Shown piece after piece: positions 55,504 to 64,000 of a stretch of 64,000 nt of DNA; position 1 is the stretch's first letter, and the number at the start of each line of letters is the position of its first letter. Below the pieces are notes generated by a model. It was given only the letters and a program-made list of their open reading frames with translations, had not been told where the DNA came from and searched no databases. A program made the translations under genes and the position numbers. The stretch is from Colwellia sp. 75C3 (GTDB taxonomy: Bacteria > Pseudomonadota > Gammaproteobacteria > Enterobacterales > Alteromonadaceae). The stretch lies in NCBI RefSeq assembly GCF_002836255.1, contig NZ_PJAU01000061.1, positions 62,001-126,000 of the forward strand, given 5' to 3'.

Positions 55504-56745
55504 ATGTCACTAAATACACCTGTTCCGTTATATCCTCCATACATTGATTTATGTGAATTTGATCTCGAAGATTATCCTCAGTTAGATAAAATATTTTCGG
55601 CCAATGAACCCTGGTGGCTTGAGCAATTTAATTGGGGAAAAATATTTCTCACCTACATCGGTAGAAATAAATCAGCACATACTTATGACCGATTTAGAAA
55701 TGACGTTGAACGTTTTCTTCTATGGGCATTTATTGAAAAGAAAAAACCAATCGATCAATTACGTAAATCAGACTTACTCGAGTACGCTGACTTTTGTTGG
55801 CAGCCACCAGTCACTTGGATCGGCACATCAAATCAAGAACGTTTTAAATTAGCCAATGGTTATTCAACAGCTAATGAGCTTTGGTTTCCATATAAGATTC
55901 AAGCACCCAAAAGTCAAAAATCTCAGTATGTACTAGATAAGAAAAAATATCGGCCATCACAACAAACGCTTTCATCTATGTTCACAGCCATTATTGTTTT
56001 CTATAACTACTTAATGGCCGAGGATTTTTGCATTGGTAACCCTGCACAAATTGCTAAAAAGGATTGTCGTCACTTTATAATTGATTCACAAGTTAAAGAA
56101 ATCAAGCGTTTAACTGCTAGCCAATGGCAATATGTTTTAGATACCGCCGTTCAAATGGCTGATGAAAACCCTATGTGTGAACGTAACCTATTTGTCATTG
56201 CTTCATTAAAAACCCTATTTTTGCGAATTTCAGAATTATCTGAACGTGAAAATTGGTCACCAACAATGGGACACTTTTGGCAAGATGATGATGAAAACTG
56301 GTGGCTTAAAGTTTTTGGTAAAAGCCGCAAGTTACGTGACATTACTGTGCCTATTGATTTTTTACCTTTTTTAGAGCGCTATCGGTCTTCCCGTGGTTTG
56401 TTAGGTTTACCATCAAGTAATGAAAATTCAATTCTAGTAGAAAAAGTACGTGGCCAAGGCGGTATGACATCTCGGCATTTACGACGTTTAGTTCAGAGCG
56501 TTTTTGATCAAGCACATGACAATATGCGTAGATCGGAAGGTGAAAATAAAGCGTTGAAACTCAAAGAAGCTTCTGCCCATTGGTTAAGACATACCGGTGC
56601 GAGTATGGAAATTGAACGTGGGCGCCCTCTTAAAGATATTTCAGAAGATCTTGGCCATGCGAGTATGGCAACAACTGATACCGTTTATGTTCAAAGTGAA
56701 AACAAGAAACGTGCAGAAAGTGGTAAAAGAAGAAAAGTAGATTAA
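55504..56745 (+). CDS. Tyrosine recombinase (phage-type integrase)
   Basis: A 413-residue integrase. N-terminal SAM-like core-binding domain (TYDRFRNDVERFLLWAFIEKKKPIDQLRKSDLLEYADFCW), then the catalytic domain with Arg in LFLRISELSER, Lys in KVFGKSRKLRDITVP, HWLRHTGAS (HxxR), LGHASMATTDTVYV holding His/Tyr. All catalytic residues seem present, so it is probably active. Orientation follows the SMC operon; flanking repeats may be its binding or attachment sites. Confidence 0.92.
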   Translation: MSLNTPVPLYPPYIDLCEFDLEDYPQLDKIFSANEPWWLEQFNWGKIFLTYIGRNKSAHTYDRFRNDVERFLLWAFIEKKKPIDQLRKSDLLEYADFCWQPPVTWIGTSNQERFKLANGYSTANELWFPYKIQAPKSQKSQYVLDKKKYRPSQQTLSSMFTAIIVFYNYLMAEDFCIGNPAQIAKKDCRHFIIDSQVKEIKRLTASQWQYVLDTAVQMADENPMCERNLFVIASLKTLFLRISELSERENWSPTMGHFWQDDDENWWLKVFGKSRKLRDITVPIDFLPFLERYRSSRGLLGLPSSNENSILVEKVRGQGGMTSRHLRRLVQSVFDQAHDNMRRSEGENKALKLKEASAHWLRHTGASMEIERGRPLKDISEDLGHASMATTDTVYVQSENKKRAESGKRRKVD

Positions 56746-57226
56746 GTAAAAGCTAATTAAGCACCCTACTTCTTATATTATATACAGTAGCTAACATTTC
56801 CAGCGAAAACAGTTTGCTACGTGATAATGTTCCGGTGATAACAGGCAAAACATTATAAAAATCACGTAGCATCAAGCTATTATTTAAACAAAAGTGCTAC
56901 AAGCCTTTGTAATAAAGGGATGTAGCAATAAAGTCTTGTTTTAAGTGATATGTATTTAGAGCTAAACAACTGATTAACCTAGTAAATAGATTCTCACAGC
57001 ACTATTTCTGTTTAAAGTATGCTCGTTTTTTAGAAGAATTATGACCACACTGATAATTAAAAATCAGGGTGTCTATTTAACATTCAACTACAAGTTTTTT
57101 AGTTCATAAAATAGACATAAGTGCCCTTTTAACCCAGCCTTTAAGTACCTTGTTATATAAACTCACTGCTATATAGCCTCGTAATACTTGATGTATTTTA
57201 CCTATCTACCGATAATTACTATTACT
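56746..57226. other. Gene-free region with two nested hairpins after the integrase
   Basis: GCTACGTGAT (56816-56825) pairs with ATCACGTAGC (56861-56870), with an inner AATGT/ACATT stem. A second hairpin pairs GCTACA (56896-56901) with TGTAGC (56921-56926) plus CCTTT/AAAGG. They are recombination-site-like, not terminator-like. Remaining sequence to the hydrolase gene shows nothing. Confidence 0.55.
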
Positions 57227-58177
57227 CTATACTTTCTGCTTGTTATACATTTCATGAACCTGTTGCTTGATAGCCTCATCGAAATTTTTATATAAATGTT
57301 TATATTTTTGCTCTAACGTTGTGCTAATTTGTGTGAGAATTTCTTCTTTATTTTTACCTGCTTTATATCCCTCTTTTACTCGATCCCAAACAACACTTAA
57401 TAAATCCGCATCTCGTATTACCGAGTTAACCGTAGTCGGTACTCCGTGTCCAGGAAGAACAATAGTTGGATTCAGTCCTGCCACGGCCTGAAGAGTATTA
57501 ATTAAGTTATCTACATTTCCATGATCAATAATGATAGGCATCCAATCAGAATTTAATACATCACCGCCAAATATGATTTTTTGTTTTGGCAACCACATCA
57601 AAATATCTCCTGGAGAATGTGCATCATTAGCAAAGATGAATTCAACATCAACTCCATCTATATTACGTTTTTCGCTTTGAGTTAATAACCAAGTTGGATG
57701 TCTAATACGAGTAGATCCGGTTGCGCCTTTAGTGATGCGGGAAAAAAAATCTATTGCTCCAGGTCCATCTTGTTTCATTATAATTTTCGCTGAAGCTGAT
57801 GCAATAATCTCAGCACCGCTATCCGAAAATTCGGCATTACCTAGCCAGTGATCGGCATGGCTATGGGAATTAACTACCCAGCGAACAGGTTTGTCGGTGA
57901 CTGTTTTAATTGCCTGCTTAATATTTTTAGCAATTAATTCTGAAGAGCCGCTATCAAATACAAGTACGCCTTTGTCAGTAACAACAAAATGGCTGTTAGA
58001 ATTCCAACCTTTATTCTCAGGACTCGGTAAACCGTATGATGGTGCAATGATGCTATACACATTTTTTGTTACGGGTGTCACTGTAAAATTATGATCTTTC
58101 TTTTCTGCCAACACGCTGTTAGTTAGTAAGACAATTAGGCTAAATGAAATTAGGAGTTTCTTAAATATTTTTAACAT
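57227..58177 (-). CDS. Secreted MBL-fold metallo-hydrolase
   Basis: A 316-residue exported metallo-beta-lactamase-fold enzyme: signal peptide (LLISFSLIVLLTNSVLA), zinc motif NSHSHADHWLGN (HxHxDH), FANDAHSPGDILMWL, FGGDVLNSDW and VLPGHGVPT. The start is ATG 58177, which has AAGGAAA nearby; an earlier ATG would spoil the signal peptide. Could be a hydrolase in quinoprotein or sulfatase-like pathways; beta-lactamase activity cannot be claimed. Confidence 0.88.
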   Translation of the reverse strand: MLKIFKKLLISFSLIVLLTNSVLAEKKDHNFTVTPVTKNVYSIIAPSYGLPSPENKGWNSNSHFVVTDKGVLVFDSGSSELIAKNIKQAIKTVTDKPVRWVVNSHSHADHWLGNAEFSDSGAEIIASASAKIIMKQDGPGAIDFFSRITKGATGSTRIRHPTWLLTQSEKRNIDGVDVEFIFANDAHSPGDILMWLPKQKIIFGGDVLNSDWMPIIIDHGNVDNLINTLQAVAGLNPTIVLPGHGVPTTVNSVIRDADLLSVVWDRVKEGYKAGKNKEEILTQISTTLEQKYKHLYKNFDEAIKQQVHEMYNKQKV

Positions 58178-58355
58178 TATTTTCCTTAATTTTTTGTTTT
58201 GCAAACCATCAATTTATTACATATTGATGTACTCCCGTATTTATAACAAATCTTAATTTAAAAAGAACAAATTTACGGTGGAATAGTGATTTTTTACGTT
58301 GAAAGTTATTAACTTTATCTCAGTTATACTTACTTTAATTCTTATTATGAACGTA

Positions 58356-58395
58356 AAAACGGACTGTTCTTATGGGAACAATCCGTTTTAATTTT
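58356..58395 (-). terminator. Terminator between the methyltransferase and hydrolase genes
   Basis: A 14-bp stem with one mismatch (58356-58369 with 58376-58389) and a minus-strand T run ends transcription of the exported methyltransferase gene; it may also act on the plus strand. Confidence 0.75.
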
Positions 58396-58445
58396 TATAC
58401 CACCGACTGTCTACTTTTGCTAACTTTTCATTTTGAATCTAGATT

Positions 58446-59189
58446 TTATTTCATTGGTTTTTTGAACAAAAATGTAAATCTATCTGAATTACCGGTCACT
58501 GATTTACGCCCTACTTCGTAACGCAATTCGTCATCAGCTTTATAATGGATGGTTGAATAATCAACAAACTCAAAACCAGCGGATTGAACTTCTTTTATAA
58601 CTAATACAGGATCTATTCTACGGCCATTTTCGTCATTTTCTTTTTGCATATGACGACGAGTATGGTCAACAATACCGTAAATCCCACCAGGCTTTAATGC
58701 CTTTATTGCTTCTTCATTCACTTTAGTACGTGTAGCTAGTGATAAGTTATGGTAATTACGGAATGTTAAAACGGCATCTATATTTTTTACATCAAAATCA
58801 ACATTTGATATATCGTAACGTTTTTCTTCTACGTTACGTTCAAACTTCGACTTTTCACTCAATCTTTTTACTTTACTAAACCCGTCCTTACTTAATAGAT
58901 CTTCTGCTCCAATCGCAACATAAAGTTGGCCTTTATCTTTTAAAGCGGGAGCAAGTAAAGTGGTATACCAACCGCCACCTGGAATTAATTCAAGTACCGT
59001 CATGTCTGATTGTATACCTAAAAATTCAAGCGTTTGCACTGGTTTACGATTACGATCACGTTCTTTATCTTTGTCAGAACGTTGTTCTGACTTCATTGCG
59101 GCTTTAATATCTTCACTAAAATTTTCAGCTTGTACAAATCCAGCTGAAAAACTACAGCTAATAAGTAAAGGAACTAATATTTTACGCAT
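58446..59189 (-). CDS. Exported class I methyltransferase-like protein
   Basis: A 247-residue protein with a signal peptide (ILVPLLISCSFSAGFVQA) and a SAM-methyltransferase fold: VLELIPGGGWYTTLLAPALKDKGQLYVAIG, LTFRNYHNLS and LKPGGIYGIVDHTRR. The family is known as predicted periplasmic methyltransferases; SAM supply in the periplasm is unexplained, so activity is uncertain. ATG 59189 gives the signal peptide; a longer upstream frame is less likely. Confidence 0.82.
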   Translation of the reverse strand: MRKILVPLLISCSFSAGFVQAENFSEDIKAAMKSEQRSDKDKERDRNRKPVQTLEFLGIQSDMTVLELIPGGGWYTTLLAPALKDKGQLYVAIGAEDLLSKDGFSKVKRLSEKSKFERNVEEKRYDISNVDFDVKNIDAVLTFRNYHNLSLATRTKVNEEAIKALKPGGIYGIVDHTRRHMQKENDENGRRIDPVLVIKEVQSAGFEFVDYSTIHYKADDELRYEVGRKSVTGNSDRFTFLFKKPMK

Positions 59190-59404
59190 TTTTCGTCCAC
59201 TCCAAATGGTTATAATTGTTTTTATCATAAGATAATAAGTAAATTCCCCCCTTACTTTACCAGTAAATTGAGCTGAAATTATCACAAATAGTCGCGAAAT
59301 GTATGACAAGTGGTAACAATTTATGTCTGTCTAAGTTACAACAACATCAGTTTTTATAACATTAAATTATAACTAGTTTCTCTATATATTCATTATCAGA
59401 AATA

Positions 59405-59430
59405 AAAAAAGCCCTAAAAGGGCTTTAATA
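59405..59430 (-). terminator. Terminator after recX
   Basis: AAAGCCCT / AGGGCTTT stem with a minus-strand T7 run, about 50 bases past the recX stop. Confidence 0.85.
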
Positions 59431-59478
59431 TGATTATCGCTGAGCGAGTAAATACTTCAGATGCAGGAACGTGATGAG

Positions 59479-59985
59479 CTACCAATCTTCATTTTCACAA
59501 TGGCTAACTGCTTGATTTGCTATGGAATATGAAAAACCCTTGCTGATTAAATGGCGTAATGCTTTTTGTTTTAACTTTAATTCCTCAATTGGCTCTTCAC
59601 CAAATTTTCTTACCTTTAGCATCAGCGCTTTATCAAAATAGTCTTCTTCTGTTGTCTCTATGGCACTGACGCATTCATTGATTGTTTGCGATGAAAAACC
59701 TTTTGCATACAGTTTTTCTTTTATTTTATTAGGGCCGATATTCTTCTCGGTTAGACTCTCTGTTAATCGTTTTGCATAACGAAGATCATTGACTATGTCT
59801 CGCTCAATTAAATAATCTAGTGCTGGTTCATTGAATTGTTTATCGTCCTTAAAGAGTAAATTCGCTTTTTGCATTAATGCTTTAGCTGAGTAATCTCCGT
59901 ATCGTTCAATCATCCATTGCATGTATGATTTGACACGATCATAAGTAATCACTTGTGGTTTGGCATCTTGCTTTTTTTTATACAT
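59479..59985 (-). CDS. recX: RecX family regulatory protein
   Basis: A 168-residue helical RecX protein with repeats such as LDYLIERDIVNDLRYAKRLTESLTEKNIGPNKIKEKLYAKGFS and LRHLISKGFSYSIANQAVS. RecX caps RecA filaments and limits recombination. It is not adjacent to recA here, unlike in E. coli. Start at ATG 59985 (internal Met of a slightly longer frame). Confidence 0.88.
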   Translation of the reverse strand: MYKKKQDAKPQVITYDRVKSYMQWMIERYGDYSAKALMQKANLLFKDDKQFNEPALDYLIERDIVNDLRYAKRLTESLTEKNIGPNKIKEKLYAKGFSSQTINECVSAIETTEEDYFDKALMLKVRKFGEEPIEELKLKQKALRHLISKGFSYSIANQAVSHCENEDW

Positions 59986-60030
59986 GGTAATGTTAAATCC
60001 TATCACTCTGTATCAGTTACACCCTAATAT

Positions 60031-61248
60031 TTAGCTATTTAATTCTAATGCTTGGCACCACTGACATGCATCAAGAAACTCTTGTTGCAGTATTTCATTA
60101 CTAATACCATGGAGGTTCATAAGTTGGTGAGTGTTTTCATTCTTATCTGAAATAAATGCCGTTGTTAACTTCAGTAAATCACCTAATACACCATCATACG
60201 ATATTAGTGCTTTTTCAATAGGTTTAGCGAGTGGCATGGTTTTGATGATTTCAATAACAGGCATGGATAAGATCACTTCGATTGAACTCAGTAAACCTGT
60301 GATAAAAGAAAATTCCTGTACACAAGAAAAGTTGTTTTGAATGCTAAGGCATTGCATCATCCTAGCTGTAATCAACGCCTGTTTACAGACTTCATCTGGT
60401 TTGTCTGACGTTAGGTTTGATAAGGCTAAAATAGAGATTAACTCTCTTAATTTTTCTTCACCTAAATAAGTCGAGGCTTGTTTTAAACACTTTATTTCAA
60501 CATTAGTGCCTGTTGAAACATTGTTAACCATTTTTAATAACCCTATGGTCAAGTTAACGTCATGACTAATAATGTGTGATATTTTTTCAAAATCAAGGGT
60601 GTTGTTCGCCGTTTCTGTCAGCAACTGTAACATCATCGTTTTTAATGTTGTTAACGTTTGCCCTTCAATCATTTCTGTTTGGTGATAAAAATATCCCTGA
60701 AAATAATTGAAACCAACTTCGGCAAGTGTTTGTTGTTGATTTCTTGTTTCCACTCGTTCAGCAATAATTCTGATGTTAAAGGCTCTCATTCGAATGACCG
60801 CGGGTTTCAAACGTTTGGTATTAATCTCTTCTATATTTACTTTAACTATAACAATATAGGGAAATAACACATCCCAATGACTAGCCAAATCATATTCTGT
60901 CAGCGCTATTTTATAGCCATGTTCATGATAATATTTAACAATTTTAACTAAATTGGTTGACGGCTTTTTATGACCAACAAGTTCAATAACAATTAACTCT
61001 TTATCAAACATTAATGGAAATTTATGTATTAAATTACTTTCGGTAAAATTGATAAAAGCCAATTTACCCATACACAAGGTTTGAATATCACTTTGAATAT
61101 GGTTTTGAATAATGAGCTTAGAGCTGGCAATATCTTGATCAACTTCGGGGAACTTGTTTTCGGCACTATCTCTAAAAAACAGTTCATAGCCAATGGTGTT
61201 TAAATTCCTGTCAAGAACCGCTTGTCGAGCAATGTAAGTTTTCTTCAT
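60031..61248 (-). CDS. Degenerate EAL-HDOD signalling protein
   Basis: A 405-residue protein: N-terminal EAL-like domain (1-200) with GYELFFRD for EAL, FINFTES, VIELVGHKKP and ALTEYDLAS instead of the DDFG site, AERVET and FQGYFYH; then an HDOD domain (about 210-400: LLKMVNNVSTGTNVEIKCLKQASTYLGEEKLRELISILAL). Key metal ligands are lost, so it likely senses or scaffolds rather than hydrolysing c-di-GMP. This pair is the YuxH-type architecture. Confidence 0.88.
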   Translation of the reverse strand: MKKTYIARQAVLDRNLNTIGYELFFRDSAENKFPEVDQDIASSKLIIQNHIQSDIQTLCMGKLAFINFTESNLIHKFPLMFDKELIVIELVGHKKPSTNLVKIVKYYHEHGYKIALTEYDLASHWDVLFPYIVIVKVNIEEINTKRLKPAVIRMRAFNIRIIAERVETRNQQQTLAEVGFNYFQGYFYHQTEMIEGQTLTTLKTMMLQLLTETANNTLDFEKISHIISHDVNLTIGLLKMVNNVSTGTNVEIKCLKQASTYLGEEKLRELISILALSNLTSDKPDEVCKQALITARMMQCLSIQNNFSCVQEFSFITGLLSSIEVILSMPVIEIIKTMPLAKPIEKALISYDGVLGDLLKLTTAFISDKNENTHQLMNLHGISNEILQQEFLDACQWCQALELNS

Positions 61249-61336
61249 CTCTAAGCCTAGTTACCTTTGCTTATTTAATTATATCGTTATGTGGCTTATT
61301 TGTTGATATAAAATTTACTTATTTTACAAATATTAT

Positions 61337-61723
61337 TTACCGTATATTGTGTTTCGCAGCGAGCTCATCCACTGATTTTTTAACAAAATCGTATTGGTAG
61401 TAATCTTCATCAACAATTTCGTTGTCTATTTTCACTATGTCTAAATCAATAGTGCGTGGGCCATTTTTATTCTTGGTTCGTACTCGCCCTAATTGATTTT
61501 CTATGCTTTTCAAATGGGCTTTCAAGTCAGCTGAATTTAGGTTACAAGTGAATGAAAAGGCAGTATTAATAAAGTCTGCCTGTTCGGTAAAACCTACGGG
61601 TTTGGTGCGTAGTAATGTCGCACTATTTATCTGGTCGTCAATTTGTTTAAGTTGCTCAAACGCTTGCTGAATATGTCTTTCAGCATCAATGTTTGAGCCA
61701 ACACCAACAATGTAAAAAGGCAT
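61337..61723 (-). CDS. folK: Short FolK-like hydroxymethyldihydropterin pyrophosphokinase
   Basis: A 128-residue HPPK: VGVGSNIDAERHIQQAFEQL, DFINTAFSF and GRVRTKNKNGPRTIDLDIV carry the ATP/pterin-binding signature. It is about 30 residues shorter than E. coli FolK. Overlaps folX by one base (TAATG), part of the pterin operon. Confidence 0.88.
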   Translation of the reverse strand: MPFYIVGVGSNIDAERHIQQAFEQLKQIDDQINSATLLRTKPVGFTEQADFINTAFSFTCNLNSADLKAHLKSIENQLGRVRTKNKNGPRTIDLDIVKIDNEIVDEDYYQYDFVKKSVDELAAKHNIR

Positions 61724-62073
61724 TAAGCAAAACGCTCTGCAGTGATTGAAACACTTTTTGCGTAACGTAAAGCGCCGGGTTTAGCGACTTTTAACTTCGC
61801 GTGTAAGACACCATCAAACGACAGGATCAAGTCGAGTAATATGCCGAGTAATCGTTCAATGGTGTTATAACTTGAGTCGAGCACGATCGCTAAAATTTCT
61901 TTATTAATCGTACGGTAGTTAACGCAATCTTCGATTTCATCAGACAACATAGCCTTAGATATATCTGCGTCAATCCAATAATCGATAATGAGTTTTTGTT
62001 TGTTCTTGCGCTCTTCTTCGGTGATGCCAAGAATGGTATAAATCTCTAATTTTTCAACATATATGGTGGACAT
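61723..62073 (-). CDS. folX: Dihydroneopterin triphosphate 2'-epimerase / aldolase family
   Basis: A 116-residue FolB/FolX protein: YVEKLEIYTILGITEEERKNKQKLIIDYWIDADIS and DCVNYRTINKEILAIVLDSSYNTIERLLG, ending AKPGALRYAKSVSITAERF. In the folE-folM-folX setting it is read as FolX, epimerising dihydroneopterin phosphates toward dihydromonapterin; FolB aldolase activity is an alternative. Overlaps folM by 28 bases. Confidence 0.85.
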   Translation of the reverse strand: MSTIYVEKLEIYTILGITEEERKNKQKLIIDYWIDADISKAMLSDEIEDCVNYRTINKEILAIVLDSSYNTIERLLGILLDLILSFDGVLHAKLKVAKPGALRYAKSVSITAERFA

Positions 62074-62783
62074 TTTAGGTGACTCCCTCCGTCTATTTTT
62101 AATGTTTGTCCCGTAACTGAATTGTTTTTATATAAAAATTCAATGGCTGAATATAAATCAGCTAACGGAACTTTACGCTGTAAAATATTGATGTCTTTAC
62201 TGTCTATTTGAGCAGCTGCATCCGTCGCATCTAAGACAAAACCTGGTGCTATGGCATTTACGCGTACATTCGGTGCACATTCTATTGCCGCTAATTCAGT
62301 TAAGGTTTCTTGAGCTTTCTTTGAAATGAAATAAGCCGATTTACTGGTGTAACGATGTGACAAATTGGCATCTGAAATATTAATAATTTGGCATGACTTA
62401 TTCTGTTTTACTAGTGCCTGAATCAGTAACCAGGGACTGGTAAGATGAATATTAAGGTTGCTTTGAATTTGCTCTAACGTTGAATCAAGCAATGAGGCTT
62501 GTTCAAACACTGAGGCATTATTTATTAATAATTCAATATGAGGAACCTGCATGAGTAGTGCTGCAAAGCGTTGCTCAATGGTCGCAGGATCATTTAAATT
62601 TGCCTGCCATAAGACAACCTTGATATTCAATGCTTCTAATTGCACTTTTAATGCTAGTGCCGCTGTTTCAGATTGATTGTAATGTAGGACAATATTCTTG
62701 CCGCTTTTGGCAAACTCTTGATTGAGGAACGCGCCGATGCGCTTTGCTCCCCCTGTTACTAATACCCACGCGGTACTGTTCAT
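62046..62783 (-). CDS. folM: Dihydromonapterin reductase, FolM-like SDR
   Basis: A 245-residue short-chain dehydrogenase: VTGGAKRIGAFLNQEFAKSG (cofactor loop TGGxxRIG), LLINNASVF, active-site YFISKKAQETL, NAIAPGFVLD. This TGGxxRIG/YFISK form is FolM/PTR1-like. It reduces dihydromonapterin to the tetrahydro form. Coupled to folE by TAATG. Confidence 0.87.
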   Translation of the reverse strand: MNSTAWVLVTGGAKRIGAFLNQEFAKSGKNIVLHYNQSETAALALKVQLEALNIKVVLWQANLNDPATIEQRFAALLMQVPHIELLINNASVFEQASLLDSTLEQIQSNLNIHLTSPWLLIQALVKQNKSCQIINISDANLSHRYTSKSAYFISKKAQETLTELAAIECAPNVRVNAIAPGFVLDATDAAAQIDSKDINILQRKVPLADLYSAIEFLYKNNSVTGQTLKIDGGSHLKCPPYMLKN

Positions 62784-63325
62784 TAATCTCTTATCAACTG
62801 TAAAAATTCAGCACGGGTATCTTTGCATTTCAAGAATGAACCGAGCATGCAAGACGTTTTCATTTCGGAGTTTTGCTTTTCAACACCACGCATACGCATA
62901 CATAAATGTGATGCAGACATAACAACACCAACACCTTTAGCACCGGTAACGTCCATAATGGCATTGGCTATTTCTTGTGTTAGATTCTCTTGAATTTGCA
63001 AACGACGCGCGAACATATCAACGATACGAGCTAGTTTAGATAAACCGAGTACTTTGCCGTTAGGAATATAACCAATGTGACAGAGGCCAGTAAAAGGTAA
63101 CATGTGGTGTTCGCATAACGAATACAATTCTATGTTGTTAACCACTACCATTGAATCACAATCTGAGCTGAATAATGCGCCGTTGATAACAGTATCTAAA
63201 TCTTGCTCATAACCCTGGGTTAGAAATTTCAACGCTTTAGCAGCACGTTTGGGCGTATCAACCAATCCTTCACGGTTCGAATCTTCACCTATTTGTTCAA
63301 TAATCGATTTAAAATCTTGTTCCAC
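62783..63325 (-). CDS. folE: GTP cyclohydrolase I
   Basis: A 180-residue enzyme converting GTP to dihydroneopterin triphosphate, the first step of pterin and folate synthesis. [35 protein letters not shown] holds the zinc Cys-His and catalytic His; [19 protein letters not shown] completes the site. First gene of folE-folM-folX-folK on the minus strand. Confidence 0.95.
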   Translation of the reverse strand: MEQDFKSIIEQIGEDSNREGLVDTPKRAAKALKFLTQGYEQDLDTVINGALFSSDCDSMVVVNNIELYSLCEHHMLPFTGLCHIGYIPNGKVLGLSKLARIVDMFARRLQIQENLTQEIANAIMDVTGAKGVGVVMSASHLCMRMRGVEKQNSEMKTSCMLGSFLKCKDTRAEFLQLIRD

Positions 63326-63581
63326 TTTTAACTACCTGTTTATTATTAACTTGATATGCCTTTAACACATACGAGCTATTAGGATTAATCCGTTTAGTAT
63401 AATGACCAAACGAATCGTTTATAGTTAATAACTTACCCTAAAGCCCTTAAATTTCAAGTTCTTATTTTGTAGTTTGAACTATTTAGCGCGATCGGTGCTG
63501 TGCTGGCGTTTGAAACGGTGTAGTGAAGCGGAATTGAGTAATAGCGACATCGCTAGTATTTTAGTCATGTGATCGGCCATC

Positions 63582-63893
63582 TTAATGGAAAATAGCTAAC
63601 CACACGGTGATTTCATCCATTGATGTTTCTATTACTCTATGTTTTTCATGGGCTTTAATATGCAGATAATCACCTTGTTTGAGCGTGATCTTATCACCAT
63701 TAATATATTCGATTACACCGTAACCTGATAACACTATCACCCATTCATTTTCAGTTTGGTCATACCACTGGGTATCTGGAGACACATGCCCCTTTGACAC
63801 TATTCGCTCAATTCTGAGACTTGGTGTCGTGATAATATCTTCAAATATTTCATCGGGTATTTCTGCTGGAATATTACTAAATATATTGGCCAA
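63582..63893 (-). CDS. Cupin-domain protein
   Basis: A 103-residue cupin: LRIERIVSKGHVSPDTQWYDQTENEWVIVLSGYGVIEYINGDKITLKQGDYLHIKAHEKHRVIET, with cupin motif 1 and 2 residues and His in HEKHRV. Start TTG at 63893. Metal-binding is likely; ligand and role unknown. Confidence 0.78.
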   Translation of the reverse strand: MANIFSNIPAEIPDEIFEDIITTPSLRIERIVSKGHVSPDTQWYDQTENEWVIVLSGYGVIEYINGDKITLKQGDYLHIKAHEKHRVIETSMDEITVWLAIFH

Positions 63894-63924
63894 TAACGCA
63901 TCCTCTCCATGACACCATTAAAAT

Positions 63925-63944
63925 TGCTGAACTATGCTTCAGCA
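63925..63944 (-). terminator. Possible terminator overlapping upstream gene's stop
   Basis: TGCTGAA (63925-63931) pairs with TTCAGCA (63938-63944); read on the minus strand ATTTTAAT follows. Covers the stop of the partial gene. Confidence 0.4.
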
Positions 63945-64000
63945 GGCTTTTGATATCCTAGTTTTTTACTTAGAAATATTTCTACAGCTATAAAAGCAAA
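63932..64000 (-). CDS. C-terminal end of a minus-strand gene
   Basis: The frame ends ...VEIFLSKKLGYQKPAEA then TAG at 63932-63934 and runs to the window edge. A hydrophobic-then-basic tail suggests a membrane protein, but 22 residues are too few to name it. Confidence 0.5.
   Translation of the reverse strand, partial: FAFIAVEIFLSKKLGYQKPAEA

Noticed and set aside
57227-58177. Antibiotic-resistance metallo-beta-lactamase
   Set aside because: The HxHxDH fold is shared by many hydrolases; nothing specific to beta-lactam hydrolysis is visible.

Overview
The window reads as chromosomal DNA of a marine gammaproteobacterium of the Alteromonadales, most like Colwellia. This is inferred from protein content (MinCDE with ZapA, the yejK/yejL/yejM trio, the folE-folM-folX-folK pterin cluster, DUF3012 and CPXCG small proteins) and from the AT-rich intergenic DNA and acidic proteins typical of cold-adapted members. 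Species assignment is an inference; no database was searched.

Layout. 1-9.1 kb: a clipped lipoprotein, MYG1-family hydrolase, TonB receptor with divergent AraC regulator, glutaredoxin, LysR regulator with divergent flavin monooxygenase, small membrane and zinc-ribbon proteins. 9.3-12 kb: cell-division block (ZapB-like, zapA, minCDE). 12-19.8 kb: ansA, sppA, DoxX protein, EamA transporter, nitroreductase, asnS. 19.8-25.4 kb: accessory region. A small element sits directly upstream of asnS, with a serine recombinase, a decayed copy of the same recombinase, a candidate PD-(D/E)XK nuclease and similar att-like sequences near both ends. Next to it lie a TetR regulator, an extra csrA, and a YadA-type adhesin frameshifted at a GAAT repeat. 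26.5-32 kb: biotin cluster bioA / bioB-bioF-bioC-bioD. 32-42 kb: second accessory region with an orphan HicB behind a 33-bp periodic repeat array, a hemerythrin remnant, a divergent FtsZ paralog, an EAL protein, a secreted peroxiredoxin, a Rho paralog lacking the RNA-binding N-terminal domain, a large lipoprotein, a GIY-YIG protein and tRNA-Pro(GGG). 42-48.4 kb: yejM-yejL/yejK, pyrC, a tandem PTPS-like protein and an M23 endopeptidase.

48.4-56.9 kb carries the most striking locus: a four-gene operon for a large SMC-type ATPase, a MksE-like subunit, a kleisin-like subunit and a small TOPRIM protein. This is the composition of a Wadjet/MksBEFG plasmid-restriction condensin, but the ATPase gene comes first rather than third. 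A tyrosine recombinase follows it, flanked by repeated ACGTAGC motifs and hairpins. 57-64 kb: secreted metallo-beta-lactamase-fold hydrolase, exported methyltransferase-like protein, recX, a degenerate EAL-HDOD protein, the tetrahydromonapterin cluster, a cupin, and the tail of one further gene.

Most neighbours behave as ordinary operons with one-base TAATG overlaps (bioF-bioC, zapB-like-zapA, SMC-MksE-like, folE-folM, folX-folK). The best candidates for undescribed biology are the reordered SMC/TOPRIM operon, the FtsZ-EAL pair, the mini-Rho, and the adhesin/CsrA locus with shared promoter-proximal 12-mers.
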